Shown: piece after piece, positions 27,506 through 36,304 of the stretch
How the letters are laid out: each line of letters begins with the position of its first letter
Numbering within the stretch: the stretch's first letter is position 1
Assembly (NCBI GenBank): GCA_030148065.1
Contig: JASBUC010000013.1
Location: 1-64,000, forward strand
Length of the DNA: 64,000 bases
DNA from: Legionellaceae bacterium
GTDB taxonomy: Bacteria; Pseudomonadota; Gammaproteobacteria; Legionellales; Legionellaceae
Reading direction: 5' to 3'
Position numbers and translations under genes: made by a program
Notes under the pieces: generated by a model
Seen by the model: the letters and a program-made list of their open reading frames with translations, nothing else
Database searches by the model: none
What the model was told of the DNA's origin: nothing

Positions 27506-28243
27506 GTGAAAGCAGGAATCCTTCAAAGTATCTGGCTGTGGGTTGCAGGATGCGCCTTAACCGCTCATTTATGTCTTAAAGCCGTCGTTAAATCCTTATT
27601 TTCTAAACTGGATCGTTCTTGGATCATCGCCCAACTGCAGGCATGGGAGAAAAAGCTGCACTCGCTAATACAGCTAAAAATCAAAGTTGAAAACCCTCAT
27701 CAAGTGAACTTTGAGCCAGGCAAGCCCTATATTTTAATGCCCAATCATGCAAGCCTGCTTGACATTCCAATTACCTTTCATGCCTTTCCAAATACGTCCA
27801 TTCGCATGTTGGCCAAAAAAGAGCTTTCCTTTATACCACTGATGGGACGCGCGATGAAAAAGGCTGAGTTTCCCTTCATTAATCGTAAAAATCGTACCCA
27901 GGCCATCAAAGATCTGGCTTATGCCAAACATCTAATGGAAGACGGTGTAGTCTTATGGATTGCCCCAGAGGGCACCCGTTCAAAGACTGGTGAACTACAG
28001 GCATTCAAAAAAGGTGGGTTTATTACAGCCATTCAAGCTGGAGCCACCATTGTGCCACTTGCCATTGTCGGTGCTGATAAAATTTTGAAAAAAGGACAGT
28101 ATCGAATCAACCTTTCACAGAAAGTGACGGTCCATGTTGGAAGGCCAATTGATGCAAGCAGCTATGCCCTTGAAAATAAAGACAAATTAATTGAAACTGT
28201 TCGCGGTGAAATGAGCACATTACTTCAGTCTAATAAGACTTAA
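27506..28243 (+). CDS. plsC: 1-acyl-sn-glycerol-3-phosphate acyltransferase
   Basis: 245 residues. It adds the second acyl chain to lysophosphatidic acid in the inner membrane. Acyltransferase motifs: NHASLLDI (NHx4D, about 75-82), FPFINRKNR (about 116-124) and APEGTRSKTG (about 153-162). An N-terminal hydrophobic segment (about 8-28) anchors it. The start is GTG at 27506, as no ATG gives the full N-terminus; no clear ribosome site is visible. It is divergent from coaBC and followed 56 bases later by an unrelated membrane protein gene. Confidence 0.9.
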   Translation: MKAGILQSIWLWVAGCALTAHLCLKAVVKSLFSKLDRSWIIAQLQAWEKKLHSLIQLKIKVENPHQVNFEPGKPYILMPNHASLLDIPITFHAFPNTSIRMLAKKELSFIPLMGRAMKKAEFPFINRKNRTQAIKDLAYAKHLMEDGVVLWIAPEGTRSKTGELQAFKKGGFITAIQAGATIVPLAIVGADKILKKGQYRINLSQKVTVHVGRPIDASSYALENKDKLIETVRGEMSTLLQSNKT

Positions 28244-28299
28244 TCCTCACTTAACCTCGGTTTGATACAATACATTAAAGTTTTCTTTGAACTTTTACG

Positions 28300-29610
28300 A
28301 TGGAAGAATTCAACCAAGCGACACGTCAAAACCAACAACTTGCCAAGCATGAGAGCTGGTGGCATCGTTATTATAAAAACTTGGAAATAAATAACTTCTT
28401 TGAATGGCTTCAAGAAGGCAGTTGGTACCTATTTTGGTGGGCAACAATGGTCAGTGTGGCAAACCAGATCAAAAGCACTACGTTCACGGTTGTTCGACAC
28501 TCTGTCTCACTTCAAAACGTTGACTCACGGTTCACTGAGGGATTTTTCAGTGGGGTTGGTGAAGTTAGTCAAAAAACCATCGACATTTTACTACCTATTG
28601 CTGATGCCCTAATTGTCTTAGGGATCATCTGTGAGAGCTTAGGATTTTATCAACGCAAGAATAAAAATGTGAAAGCCAGCTGGAAACTTGCAAGCAGTTG
28701 GATTTGTGGAAGCCTAGTCCTTGCCGCAATACTCCTTTTAAACACCAGCACCGCGCCCATTTTATTACTAAGCGCCATTGCTCTAAAGGGCTTTAACGCA
28801 TTACTTGCTTGTGCGTTTCACTCTTATGGCTGCATTATAGGCTCCTATAGAGAGCATGTTAGACCACTGGTTCATAATGCTCTAGCACTGGCGACCAGCG
28901 CCCTCACCTTTACAACCCTTTTATACCTAACCATCTTTGTTGCAGCAGCAGCTACTGGTCCCATTGGTTTAGCAACAGTTGGCACCATTGCCGCACTCTA
29001 TGTAGTAGCCTCAAATCTTGCCCTTGCCTCAAGCGTATTAATGCTAACTACTCTTGCTGCCAAAGCACTGGATGAATTAATCATTAAACCATGGCAAAAA
29101 AGCAAAGAGGACAAACAACTTGCTGAGAGCCCTCAGTCAGTAGAGGCGGTTAAAGTTGAAGTTACAAAGCGCTTCGAGCCGCAGAAAAAAACAAGCCTTC
29201 TTAACTTCTATGCTCAGAAAAATCGTGTACGAGTGGTTAAACGACTTGAGTCACAAAATAACCTCTCACAAGCCAAAACGTATTTAATTGATGAAATCAC
29301 TGATAAAATTCGCGATTTAAGCGAGCAAGCAAAGCCTGATCCCATTCATCAGATAAAAATACAATGTCTAAGTGAGATTAAAAATAAGCTTAGCGGAGAA
29401 CATGACCCGAACGCTTTAAAAGACGAGATAAAAAAGGTTCTTAAAGACAAAGGCCATCAAGGTGCCTTTCGCTCACGCCTTCGCAACGTTGGCGATGTCG
29501 AAGACATTATTATTGCAGTCAATTGCTACTTAAGGCTCGAAGAGGAAGCCAGTAAAAAGCAAGCATCTCCGAGCCATTCTTTAAATACTGTTGTGCCAGA
29601 GTCTCCTTAG
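28300..29610 (+). CDS. Multi-pass membrane protein with charged C-terminal domain, effector-like
   Basis: 436 residues, no family recognised. A Trp-rich amphipathic N-terminus (about 20-50) is followed by hydrophobic segments at about 94-117, 130-150, 153-172, 190-215 and 220-250, and then by a soluble, Lys/Glu-rich helical half (about 265-415). The C-terminus has an acidic patch (RLEEEASKK) followed by a Ser/Pro-rich end, similar to E-block-type translocation signals described for Dot/Icm effectors. With icmH-icmF only 4 kb away, a role as a secreted membrane-inserting effector is reasonable, but this is inference. The layout parallels the 1199-2218 protein without clear sequence similarity. 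It converges on the Spy-like gene with a two-base gap. Confidence 0.7.
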   Translation: MEEFNQATRQNQQLAKHESWWHRYYKNLEINNFFEWLQEGSWYLFWWATMVSVANQIKSTTFTVVRHSVSLQNVDSRFTEGFFSGVGEVSQKTIDILLPIADALIVLGIICESLGFYQRKNKNVKASWKLASSWICGSLVLAAILLLNTSTAPILLLSAIALKGFNALLACAFHSYGCIIGSYREHVRPLVHNALALATSALTFTTLLYLTIFVAAAATGPIGLATVGTIAALYVVASNLALASSVLMLTTLAAKALDELIIKPWQKSKEDKQLAESPQSVEAVKVEVTKRFEPQKKTSLLNFYAQKNRVRVVKRLESQNNLSQAKTYLIDEITDKIRDLSEQAKPDPIHQIKIQCLSEIKNKLSGEHDPNALKDEIKKVLKDKGHQGAFRSRLRNVGDVEDIIIAVNCYLRLEEEASKKQASPSHSLNTVVPESP

Positions 29611-29612
29611 AT

Positions 29613-30095
29613 TTAAGGCTTTGGTGGTGGTTTAGGACCGCCTTTTGGTGCCGCCATTGATTGAAGACGATCTCTTTGTTCCTTGGTTAAGATTTGGAAA
29701 AACTGATGCTGCATCTTGCTTTGCATGAAGAAAAGATCAGCCACGAGTTGTCCTTGTCGATTAGCAAGAGCTCTTGCTTTTTCGTCACTGTAGCTTGCCG
29801 AGATGGTTAGGCTTCTTAACTCTTGACGTATTTTCGTCAAGTTATTCATGATGTCTTTCATTTTAGGCTTCATTGCCTGTTTCATATCACGCATCTGCTT
29901 TTTCTGCTCTTTACTCAGATCAAGCCCTTTGTGCATCATTTTATGGCGAGCCTTGTCCCCATGCTTATGAGCCGCCATTGGCGCGGCAACATTATTAGCA
30001 GGTGGCGGTGGTTCTGCCTGTAGCGCTAAAGAAAAAGCGCCTAAAGCAGCAAATCCTAAGCCTAACAGTTGTTTCGATGGTCGTTTCTGGTTCAT
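29613..30095 (-). CDS. Spy/CpxP-family periplasmic protein
   Basis: 160 residues with a signal peptide (about 1-27, ending SLALQA). It belongs to the all-helical LTXXQ family: the motif appears as LSKEQKKQM (about 60-68) and LTKEQRDRL (about 138-146), with long amphipathic helices between. Family members act as ATP-free chaperones or stress sensors in the periplasm. The C-terminus is Gly/Pro/Lys-rich (GGPKPPPKP), and a Pro-rich spacer follows the leader. It is a single gene, 102 bases downstream of the prfC stop, so it could be on the prfC transcript or have its own promoter in that gap. Confidence 0.82.
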   Translation of the reverse strand: MNQKRPSKQLLGLGFAALGAFSLALQAEPPPPANNVAAPMAAHKHGDKARHKMMHKGLDLSKEQKKQMRDMKQAMKPKMKDIMNNLTKIRQELRSLTISASYSDEKARALANRQGQLVADLFFMQSKMQHQFFQILTKEQRDRLQSMAAPKGGPKPPPKP

Positions 30096-30197
30096 TACAA
30101 GCCCCTTTTATTACCAGTCTATCAATTATTAGTAGAACCCAAAGTATTGCACATCAAAAGCTTAATGCAAATATCCCCTCTGCCGATCACATAGCCC

Positions 30198-31781
30198 TTA
30201 TACCTCTCGTGTGGCCATAAAGCTAAGCTCCGGGTTTCTCTCCTCCGTCATAGACAGATTCACCCGAGTCGGCGCCAAATAAATTAATTCACCACTACCA
30301 TCGATGGCCAGATTATCTGAATATTTTTTCTTAAAGGCCTCTAGAACTTTGCTGTCTTCTTTGGCATACACCCAGCGAGCAGCAACCAAACTAATGCCTT
30401 CATAAGCACACTCCACGCCATATTCATTCTTTAACCGGTCTGCGACCACATCAAATTGCAACACTCCCACCGCTCCTAGAATTAAATCATTGCTGGTAAG
30501 CGGTCTGAATATTTGTGTTGCGCCTTCTTCTGAGAGCTGAATGAGTCCTTTTAACAAAGCCTTGCTCTTTAGAGGATCTTTTAGTCGCACTCGTCGAAAC
30601 AGCTCTGGAGCAAAATTTGGGATCCCTGTAAACTTTAATAGCTCACCTTCACTAAATGCATCGCCAATTTGAATGGTGCCATGGTTGTGCAAGCCTATAA
30701 TATCACCTGGATAAGCACATTCTGTGTGCTGTCTATCCCCTGCCATAAAAGTCAGTACGTTTGATAATTGCACTTCTTTATTGATCCTTAAATGTTTAAG
30801 TTTCATCCCTTTTTTAAAGCGACCTGAACATATTCGAAGAAAGGCAATGCGATCACGATGATTTTTATCCATATTCGCTTGAATTTTAAAGACAAAACCT
30901 GAAAACTTATCTTCCATGGCCTGTACTTCTCGCGTACTGGTCACCCGGGCCTTCGGTGCAGGTGCATGCTGAACAAAATCATCCAGTAAGGCTTTGATAC
31001 CAAAATTATTTAAAGCAGAACCAAAATAAACAGGGGTTAGCTCGCCTTTTAAATAGTCTTCCAATGAAAAAGGATGACTGGCACCTTGAATTAATTCAAG
31101 CTCTTCTCGCAATTCATCAATCAAAGGGCCTAGGAGATCATCGAGCTCTTTATTATCCAAACCAGAGATGACGGTGACTTCCCCTTTTATTTCATTCTTT
31201 GACGGTTCAAAAAGGTAAATTTTATCTTCAAGTAAATGATAGACGCCTTTAAAACGTGCGCCCATGCCAATTGGCCAGGTCACTGGTGCACACTTTATTT
31301 TTAACACCGATTCAACCTCATCCAAAAGCTCAAGTGGCGACTTTCCTTCCCTATCAAGCTTATTAACAAAGGTCATAATTGGCGTATCTCGAAGCCTACA
31401 AACCTCCATTAACTTAATGGTTCGCTCTTCCACCCCTTTAGCAACATCAATAACCATTAAGGCCGAATCAACCGCGGTTAAGGTACGATAAGTGTCTTCT
31501 GAGAAGTCCTCATGTCCCGGCGTATCGAGTAGGTTCACAATTCGTTGATTGTGCACAAATTGCATCACAGAGGTGGTGACAGAGATCCCCCGTTGCTTTT
31601 CTAATTCCATCCAGTCACTGGTCGCATGACGAGAGGCTTTTCGCCCCTTTACTGTGCCTGCAAGACTGATGGCATTTCCAAATAACAACAGTTTTTCGGT
31701 TAAAGTGGTTTTACCCGCATCCGGGTGTGAAATAATGGCAAAAGTACGCCGTTTGCACACTTCTTCTGCAATGTCACTCAT
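30198..31781 (-). CDS. prfC: Peptide chain release factor 3
   Basis: 527 residues, exactly the usual RF3 size. This GTPase recycles RF1/RF2 from the ribosome after termination. G motifs: [15 protein letters not shown] (G1, about 18-32), the switch region [13 protein letters not shown] (about 66-78), [16 protein letters not shown] (G3, about 88-103) and NKLDREG (G4, about 142-148). RF3-type domains follow, with [22 protein letters not shown] (split by the limit here as [13 protein letters not shown], then KNHRDRIAF, about 294-315). It has its own transcript start in the 181-base gap shared with divergent pilV. Confidence 0.97.
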   Translation of the reverse strand: MSDIAEEVCKRRTFAIISHPDAGKTTLTEKLLLFGNAISLAGTVKGRKASRHATSDWMELEKQRGISVTTSVMQFVHNQRIVNLLDTPGHEDFSEDTYRTLTAVDSALMVIDVAKGVEERTIKLMEVCRLRDTPIMTFVNKLDREGKSPLELLDEVESVLKIKCAPVTWPIGMGARFKGVYHLLEDKIYLFEPSKNEIKGEVTVISGLDNKELDDLLGPLIDELREELELIQGASHPFSLEDYLKGELTPVYFGSALNNFGIKALLDDFVQHAPAPKARVTSTREVQAMEDKFSGFVFKIQANMDKNHRDRIAFLRICSGRFKKGMKLKHLRINKEVQLSNVLTFMAGDRQHTECAYPGDIIGLHNHGTIQIGDAFSEGELLKFTGIPNFAPELFRRVRLKDPLKSKALLKGLIQLSEEGATQIFRPLTSNDLILGAVGVLQFDVVADRLKNEYGVECAYEGISLVAARWVYAKEDSKVLEAFKKKYSDNLAIDGSGELIYLAPTRVNLSMTEERNPELSFMATREV

Positions 31782-31962
31782 CTGTGTCTCATTTTAACAA
31801 TTTGTGGGTGATTATACCCCAATTCATCATCAGATAACCTGAATTTTTCAAGTATTGTGAGCAAATGTCGATAAATAAGAAAGACTCTTTGGTAGTAAGG
31901 ACAGATGTCATCAGATCACAAAAAGTGCTATTTGGTGCTATACTGTACAAATAAGCAGGTGT

Positions 31963-32412
31963 ATGATGAAGTTGGTAAAAAAAATCGTTGGGTTTACCAT
32001 TATTGAAGCATTAATAGCCGCCTTAATAATGGGCGCAGGCGTGCTTGCATTCTCAAACTTACACACCAACCTCACTCACTCAAGTAACAGCAGTAAACAA
32101 AACAGTGAAGCTCAAATCTTAGTCCAACAAAAATTAGAAGAGTTAAGAAATTACAGCTCTCTTAACAACTTCGATACCATAAGTTCAGGTACGGATACCG
32201 TGAGTTCAGCAAATACCACCTACACCCGCACTTGGCTTGTCACCACTAACTCCGCACCAGACTATAAAAGCCTACAAGTGACCGTCAGCTGGCAAAATAC
32301 TGAAGGCACCAATGAATCCATTACCCTAAATTCCTCACTTGCAAGACACGACCCCAAAGACAGTGGATCGGCCATTTCAGCTAGTGAAAATGTGGGTGGA
32401 CTCTCACCTTAA
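31963..32412 (+). CDS. pilV: Type IV pilus minor pilin PilV-like
   Basis: 149 residues. A class III-type prepilin leader ends in Gly, cleaved before FTIIEALIAALIMGAG (from residue 11), with the Glu at mature position 5 required for assembly. The long N-terminal helix is followed by a small soluble domain. Minor pilins PilV, FimT, PilW, PilX and PilE prime type IV pilus assembly in the inner membrane. AGCAGGT lies shortly before the ATGATG start. Compared with the pilin clusters of other gammaproteobacteria the order is shuffled: here pilV comes first and is followed by an inverted pilin gene. Confidence 0.85.
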   Translation: MMKLVKKIVGFTIIEALIAALIMGAGVLAFSNLHTNLTHSSNSSKQNSEAQILVQQKLEELRNYSSLNNFDTISSGTDTVSSANTTYTRTWLVTTNSAPDYKSLQVTVSWQNTEGTNESITLNSSLARHDPKDSGSAISASENVGGLSP

Positions 32413-32431
32413 TGACTGAATTAAAGAACGT

Positions 32432-32827
32432 CTACCAACACTCTGTCGGCGTCCGAGTCATAGAAAGACCATTTGCGACAATGGTTAACACCGCACAACT
32501 TACCCCTGCCTCTGCGTCATTAATTTGATCGCCAATTGCGCTTGCAGTGAGTGTATAGCCACTTGCCGAAGTACCGGTAATGGCCAAATTATAATTGCCA
32601 TCTGGCGTGGTGGTGGTTCCCCCCCACACATCGACTAAGCTGCCATAGCTTGGATTATTGGTTCGGTGTTTTTCTTCTTCCATTACGATACTCAAAAGGG
32701 TTGATTTGGCGTCGACACGATTACCTTTTCGTACGTGCTCTTGGTAGAGTGGCACAGCAATCGTCGCTAATATGGCAACGATTGCGACCACGATAACCAA
32801 TTCGATTAAACTAAACCCTTTGCACAT
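32432..32827 (-). CDS. Type IV pilin, PilE-like, inverted in the cluster
   Basis: 131 residues from the ATG at 32825-32827, chosen because AGAGG lies six bases upstream and it gives the four-residue leader MCKG typical of PilE, cleaved before FSLIELVIVVAIVAILA. The open frame reaches 32869 through a TTG, but that lies in a TATAAT box (32861-32866, minus strand), which better serves as this gene's -10. The globular part has two Cys near the C-terminus and ends in CW, forming the usual D-loop disulfide. It runs against all other pilin genes here, so it is transcribed on its own. It resembles the PilE at 35268 more than PilV or FimT. Confidence 0.85.
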   Translation of the reverse strand: MCKGFSLIELVIVVAIVAILATIAVPLYQEHVRKGNRVDAKSTLLSIVMEEEKHRTNNPSYGSLVDVWGGTTTTPDGNYNLAITGTSASGYTLTASAIGDQINDAEAGVSCAVLTIVANGLSMTRTPTECW

Positions 32828-32889
32828 CAAAAGCCTCTTTTTAGTCATTTTTATACTATAATTATACAATATGATTACTAGAAATTCCT

Positions 32890-33420
32890 ATGCAAACAAA
32901 GAAGATCCAAGCATTCTCATTAATTGAACTCATTTTAGTGATTATTATCCTTGCTGGTATTATCTTATTTGTTGTGCCAAATCTAGATTTTTTAAACCGC
33001 GCAAAAACACTCACCGCCGCCTCTGAATCACTCTACAATGCGCTCAAGATCACAAAGTCTGAGAGCACAAAATTAAGAAGCAATTTAACGGTCTCTTTTA
33101 ATACCGGTAATAGTTGGTGCTTTGGTGTCAGTGACTCAGGTGGCAGTTGTGATTGCAGTGTCGCAAACAGCTGTCAGATTGGCGGGGTTGAAAAAGTTGT
33201 TAATTCTCAGATGTATACTGGAATAACCCTGACTGTTAATAACTTAAGTGGCAGCAACCCTCGCTTTGTCGAGTTTGAAGGCATAAGAGGGACGGTTACC
33301 AATACCGGTAGTATCACCTTTGCCAACACGGGTTACTCTACCACTACTAGCCTTAACAAACTTGGTCTGATTAGCATTTGCTCAGATACGGTAAGGAGTT
33401 ATACCGCATGCACACCCTGA
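32890..33420 (+). CDS. fimT: Minor pilin FimT/GspH-like
   Basis: 176 residues. Prepilin N-terminus with cleavage expected before FSLIELILVIIILAGIIL (from residue 9); the residue before the cut is Ala, not the usual Gly. The Glu at +5 is kept. The body resembles the GspH/FimT domain (SESLYNALKITKSESTKLRS, then beta-rich segments), with four Cys in the WCFGVSDSGGSCDCSVANSC region and two more at the end. Its stop codon lies inside the pilW start region, overlapping by 13 bases, so the two are translationally coupled. It is divergent from the inverted pilin with a 62-base gap. Confidence 0.83.
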   Translation: MQTKKIQAFSLIELILVIIILAGIILFVVPNLDFLNRAKTLTAASESLYNALKITKSESTKLRSNLTVSFNTGNSWCFGVSDSGGSCDCSVANSCQIGGVEKVVNSQMYTGITLTVNNLSGSNPRFVEFEGIRGTVTNTGSITFANTGYSTTTSLNKLGLISICSDTVRSYTACTP

Positions 33421-34073
33421 GCATTGATAATGCTGGATTCTCATTAGTTGAGCTTTTAGTTGGCATCGCCATTGGTCTTGTTGTGGCAACCGCTATGATT
33501 TCTTTTCTAATGGCGACCTCAAAAGCAAGCACTCAAACCCTACAAACCGTTCGTTTGGAATATGAATTAAAATCAGCGATAAACCTAATTGCCGATGACA
33601 TTCGACGAGCAGGCTTCTATGCAAGCAGCCGCAGCATGGTTGATACCGGCATTAATTCTAATCCTTTTATGAGTGTCAGCACCGACATCACGACGCCGAA
33701 TTCCAGTTGCATTTTATTTAGCTACGATCTGAATTCAGATGGCCTGCTACCAAGTCTTGGCTTTGCTGATTCTGACGAGCGATTTGGCTACCGGCTGTCA
33801 AACCAAATCATTCAGTCTCGGGCAACCACAGACGCCAATTTTTCTTGTACCAGCGGAAGTTGGGAAAACATTACAAACCCCAATTTAATTCAAGTTACCA
33901 ATTTAACCTTTAGTCTCACTAATACCACAGTAGCTCTAGACAGCCCAAGCTCAGGCTCAATTGTGCTACGCCAAGTGCTCATTAGTGCAACGGCCGCTCT
34001 AAGCAGCGATCCCAGTGTGAGCCGAACGATGACAAGCCAAGTAAAAGTTAGGAATGACAAGTATGAACCCTAG
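33408..34073 (+). CDS. pilW: Minor pilin PilW
   Basis: 222 residues from the ATG at 33408, chosen since AAGGAG lies nine bases before it; the frame is open from 33378. The leader ends in Gly with cleavage before FSLVELLVGIAIGLVVATAM, the typical PilW N-terminus. The family's DIRRAGFYASSR segment (about 62-73) is present, and later parts fit the PilW domain with a Cys pair. It participates in the priming complex of the type IV pilus. It overlaps fimT by 13 bases and pilX by 11. Confidence 0.88.
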   Translation: MHTLSIDNAGFSLVELLVGIAIGLVVATAMISFLMATSKASTQTLQTVRLEYELKSAINLIADDIRRAGFYASSRSMVDTGINSNPFMSVSTDITTPNSSCILFSYDLNSDGLLPSLGFADSDERFGYRLSNQIIQSRATTDANFSCTSGSWENITNPNLIQVTNLTFSLTNTTVALDSPSSGSIVLRQVLISATAALSSDPSVSRTMTSQVKVRNDKYEP

Positions 34074-35205
34074 ACCCAACCCTCCCAAGCTTGCATCCAA
34101 GGCAAGTCACCAAAAAGGCACCGCGACCATCATAGTCGTCATAGTGCTGACTGCGGTTATCTCAACCATCACCCTTTATTCCGCTGAGTCAGTACAAAAC
34201 AGCCAACGAGTTACAGCTAATACTCTTAGAGAAAAACAAGCCTTTGAAGCAGCCGAGTCCGGTCTAGAGTATGGAATTTCTCATATTAAGGAAAATGGTA
34301 CTAGTATTATGGTTGATTCAGATCTTGATGGCTACATCGATCCCTACAGTAACTCTGACACCACAAATGTTAATCAAGCCAATGGCACTCAATACAGTTT
34401 TAGTTATGCAAACCCAACATTGAATGATTTTGATGTCATTACCTTAAGTTCAACGGGTGTCTGTGATGATGGCAGCGTACAAAGAACCATTGTACAAGAT
34501 TTACTGAAATTAACCCACTTAGTAAACTCCCCGCCAGCAGGTTTTATCGCTCGCGGTAACGTTACTATGAGCGGCAACATGAGCATTACCAACACCGAGA
34601 CAGGCCATACCATTTGGGCTGGCGGCAACGTCGCTTTGCAAGGCAGTGCTTCAACCACCGGCTCGCCAACTACCCAAGGTATTAGCACGGGATCTGATAA
34701 GCATGCCATTAACAGTGACATTACAATGAATGATGCAAGCCTATCCAGTCTTTCCAATGATGAGTTTTTTCAAAACTTTTTTGGAATGAGCAAATCTCAA
34801 GCAAGAGACAGTGCCAACATCCTCTATAGTGATGACAGCAATGTAAATTACAGTGATTTATTAAATGGCGTCGTTGGAAAAACCATCTGGCTGGATCATT
34901 CAGCCGGAGGTGAGGCAAGTTTTTCTGGTAATGCGGTAATTGGTTCGCCGTCACAACCAGTGGTTCTCATTGTAGATGGGAATTTTAAAGCCAATGGTAC
35001 CACGGTTATTTATGGCGCCATCTATGTCGCACAAGACTGGAATAACTCAGGGGGGGGCACGCTTGATATCTATGGTGCCATCATCGTAGAAGGAGCATTT
35101 AGTGGCACTGGAACGCCTAATGTGGAGTTTAGTGAAAATGTATTGAATGCAACCAACAGCATTGCCGACTACGTAAAAATTCCAGGCAGCTGGCGTGACT
35201 TCTAA
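34063..35205 (+). CDS. pilX: Minor pilin PilX-like, enlarged
   Basis: About 380 residues from the ATG at 34063 (AGGA nine bases upstream; the ATG at 34054 is too close to that site). The hydrophobic N-terminal helix GTATIIVVIVLTAVISTITL lacks the +5 Glu pattern, as usual in PilX, and is followed by EKQAFEAAESGLEYG, the family's signature. It is much longer than the 170-200 residues of typical PilX; the extra part is a beta-rich, Gly/Ser/Asn-rich domain with repeated turns, as in PilX fused to a polymer-forming or adhesin-like region. A run of eight G (35050-35057) lies in the last third. pilY1, which normally follows pilX, is absent. Confidence 0.8.
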   Translation: MNPRPNPPKLASKASHQKGTATIIVVIVLTAVISTITLYSAESVQNSQRVTANTLREKQAFEAAESGLEYGISHIKENGTSIMVDSDLDGYIDPYSNSDTTNVNQANGTQYSFSYANPTLNDFDVITLSSTGVCDDGSVQRTIVQDLLKLTHLVNSPPAGFIARGNVTMSGNMSITNTETGHTIWAGGNVALQGSASTTGSPTTQGISTGSDKHAINSDITMNDASLSSLSNDEFFQNFFGMSKSQARDSANILYSDDSNVNYSDLLNGVVGKTIWLDHSAGGEASFSGNAVIGSPSQPVVLIVDGNFKANGTTVIYGAIYVAQDWNNSGGGTLDIYGAIIVEGAFSGTGTPNVEFSENVLNATNSIADYVKIPGSWRDF

Positions 35206-35267
35206 CATCGTTAAGGTTAAGCTTGCTCTCACTTAAACAAAGAAAAAAGCAATTTTAAGAGTAAACC

Positions 35268-35690
35268 ATGCGTATTCAAGGCTTTAGTATTATAGAGATA
35301 CTGATTGTTGTGTCCATTGTTGCCATTTTAGCAACTATTGCTCTTCCAAGCTATAACGATGCCATGACCAAATCACGGAGAACCGATGGCAAGGTGGCCT
35401 TAATGGATCTAGCAACTCGAATGGAGCGATATTACTCTGAACATCATAGCTACAGTGATGCAAGCATTGCGCCAGATGGTAGCTCTAGCACTCAAGTTCT
35501 AAATTCAAATCTTAGCCCTGAAGGCTGGTATCAACTTCAAATTAGCGCACAATCTGACTCAAGTTACACAATTAGCGCCGTCCCTCAAAATGCACAAGCA
35601 AGCTCTGATCTAACTTGCGCCACCTTTTCTTATGACAATCTTGGCCAGGAAGGTATTTCTGGCAGTGGCAGTGTCTCTGACTGTTGGTAA
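35268..35690 (+). CDS. pilE: Minor pilin PilE
   Basis: 140 residues. Leader of five residues (MRIQG), cleaved before FSIIEILIVVSIVAILATIA. The following ALPSYNDAMTKSRRTDGKVAL and MERYYSEHHSYSD segments are typical of PilE. Two Cys near the C-terminus and a terminal CW form the D-loop. This gene closes the minor pilin cluster, as it does in Pseudomonas and Legionella, 62 bases after pilX. A dispersed repeat begins ten bases after its stop. Confidence 0.88.
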   Translation: MRIQGFSIIEILIVVSIVAILATIALPSYNDAMTKSRRTDGKVALMDLATRMERYYSEHHSYSDASIAPDGSSSTQVLNSNLSPEGWYQLQISAQSDSSYTISAVPQNAQASSDLTCATFSYDNLGQEGISGSGSVSDCW

Positions 35691-35700
35691 CAACACTAGC

Positions 35701-35730
35701 TATACCCATCCTAGTTCATTCTGCGAAGCT
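35701..35730 (+). repeat. Single-ended copy of the 2311 element terminus
   Basis: These 30 bases match 2311-2340 at 27 positions (TATACCCATCCTAGTTCATT and CTGCGAAGCT). No second inverted end is found nearby. The stop codon and last six or so codons of the convergent membrane protein gene (35711-36292) lie within it, so that protein's C-terminus (KLRRMN region) is encoded by the repeat. Confidence 0.7.
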
Positions 35731-36292
35731 TTGGACTATCTTGAGTCTTTATCACTCTCAGCAAAAAGAAACTGTAGAAAAATGTTGTCGTTGCCGCAAG
35801 CTCTAGGTAGCGACTGAACGCAAAGTACACCTGGTACGCCGCTCGACTGTTTAGCAAAAATGAGAGCCAGTCATGTCGATGAATCGTTAACCATGTCATG
35901 ATTAATACAATGGCATAAAATAGTATTGAAAACATCAAGCGACTTGCCACTGAATAGGGGAATTGGCGCATAGAGCAAACCAGAGCATACACCAAAATGG
36001 CGCACCAACCATATAACAGCCACTGGTGGTTCATCAAAAAGGGCCAGTAACCATCTATGCAAAGAATTAGTAAGACAAATAACCAAAGGGCGTAGAGCCA
36101 CTTTAATTGCTGCTTACACAACCCAAATAACACAAAAACAGTTGCCACAATTTGCACTTCCATGTACAAAAGTGCCACTTTCATTAGCCAGTTATAATCA
36201 ACACCAACACTGTGAAAAAAAGTTGTGAAAATTAGTAAAAACAAAAAGCCTGTATTGATGAATAACATCAATGGAAAGACTAATGCCATCAT
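35711..36292 (-). CDS. Six-segment membrane protein, unknown function
   Basis: 193 residues with about six hydrophobic helices spread over the whole length and short loops; Trp/Tyr/Phe-rich. No family recognised. It lies 12 bases after ettA on the same strand, so it probably shares a transcript. The last residues are encoded by the dispersed repeat at 35701, so the original C-terminus may have been replaced. There is no signal peptide beyond the first helix, and no catalytic pattern is visible. Confidence 0.65.
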   Translation of the reverse strand: MMALVFPLMLFINTGFLFLLIFTTFFHSVGVDYNWLMKVALLYMEVQIVATVFVLFGLCKQQLKWLYALWLFVLLILCIDGYWPFLMNHQWLLYGWCAILVYALVCSMRQFPYSVASRLMFSILFYAIVLIMTWLTIHRHDWLSFLLNSRAAYQVYFAFSRYLELAATTTFFYSFFLLRVIKTQDSPKLRRMN

Positions 36293-36304
36293 AACTCCTT
36301 ATTG

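Noticed and set aside
31813-31830. Possible extra copy of the dispersed repeat (TATACCCCAATTCATCAT)
   Set aside because: Needs gaps to align and lacks the central CTAG; chance similarity in AT-rich sequence.
32828-32869. TTG start of the inverted pilin
   Set aside because: The TTG overlaps a TATAAT box, and the ATG at 32827 has the better ribosome site and a standard short leader.
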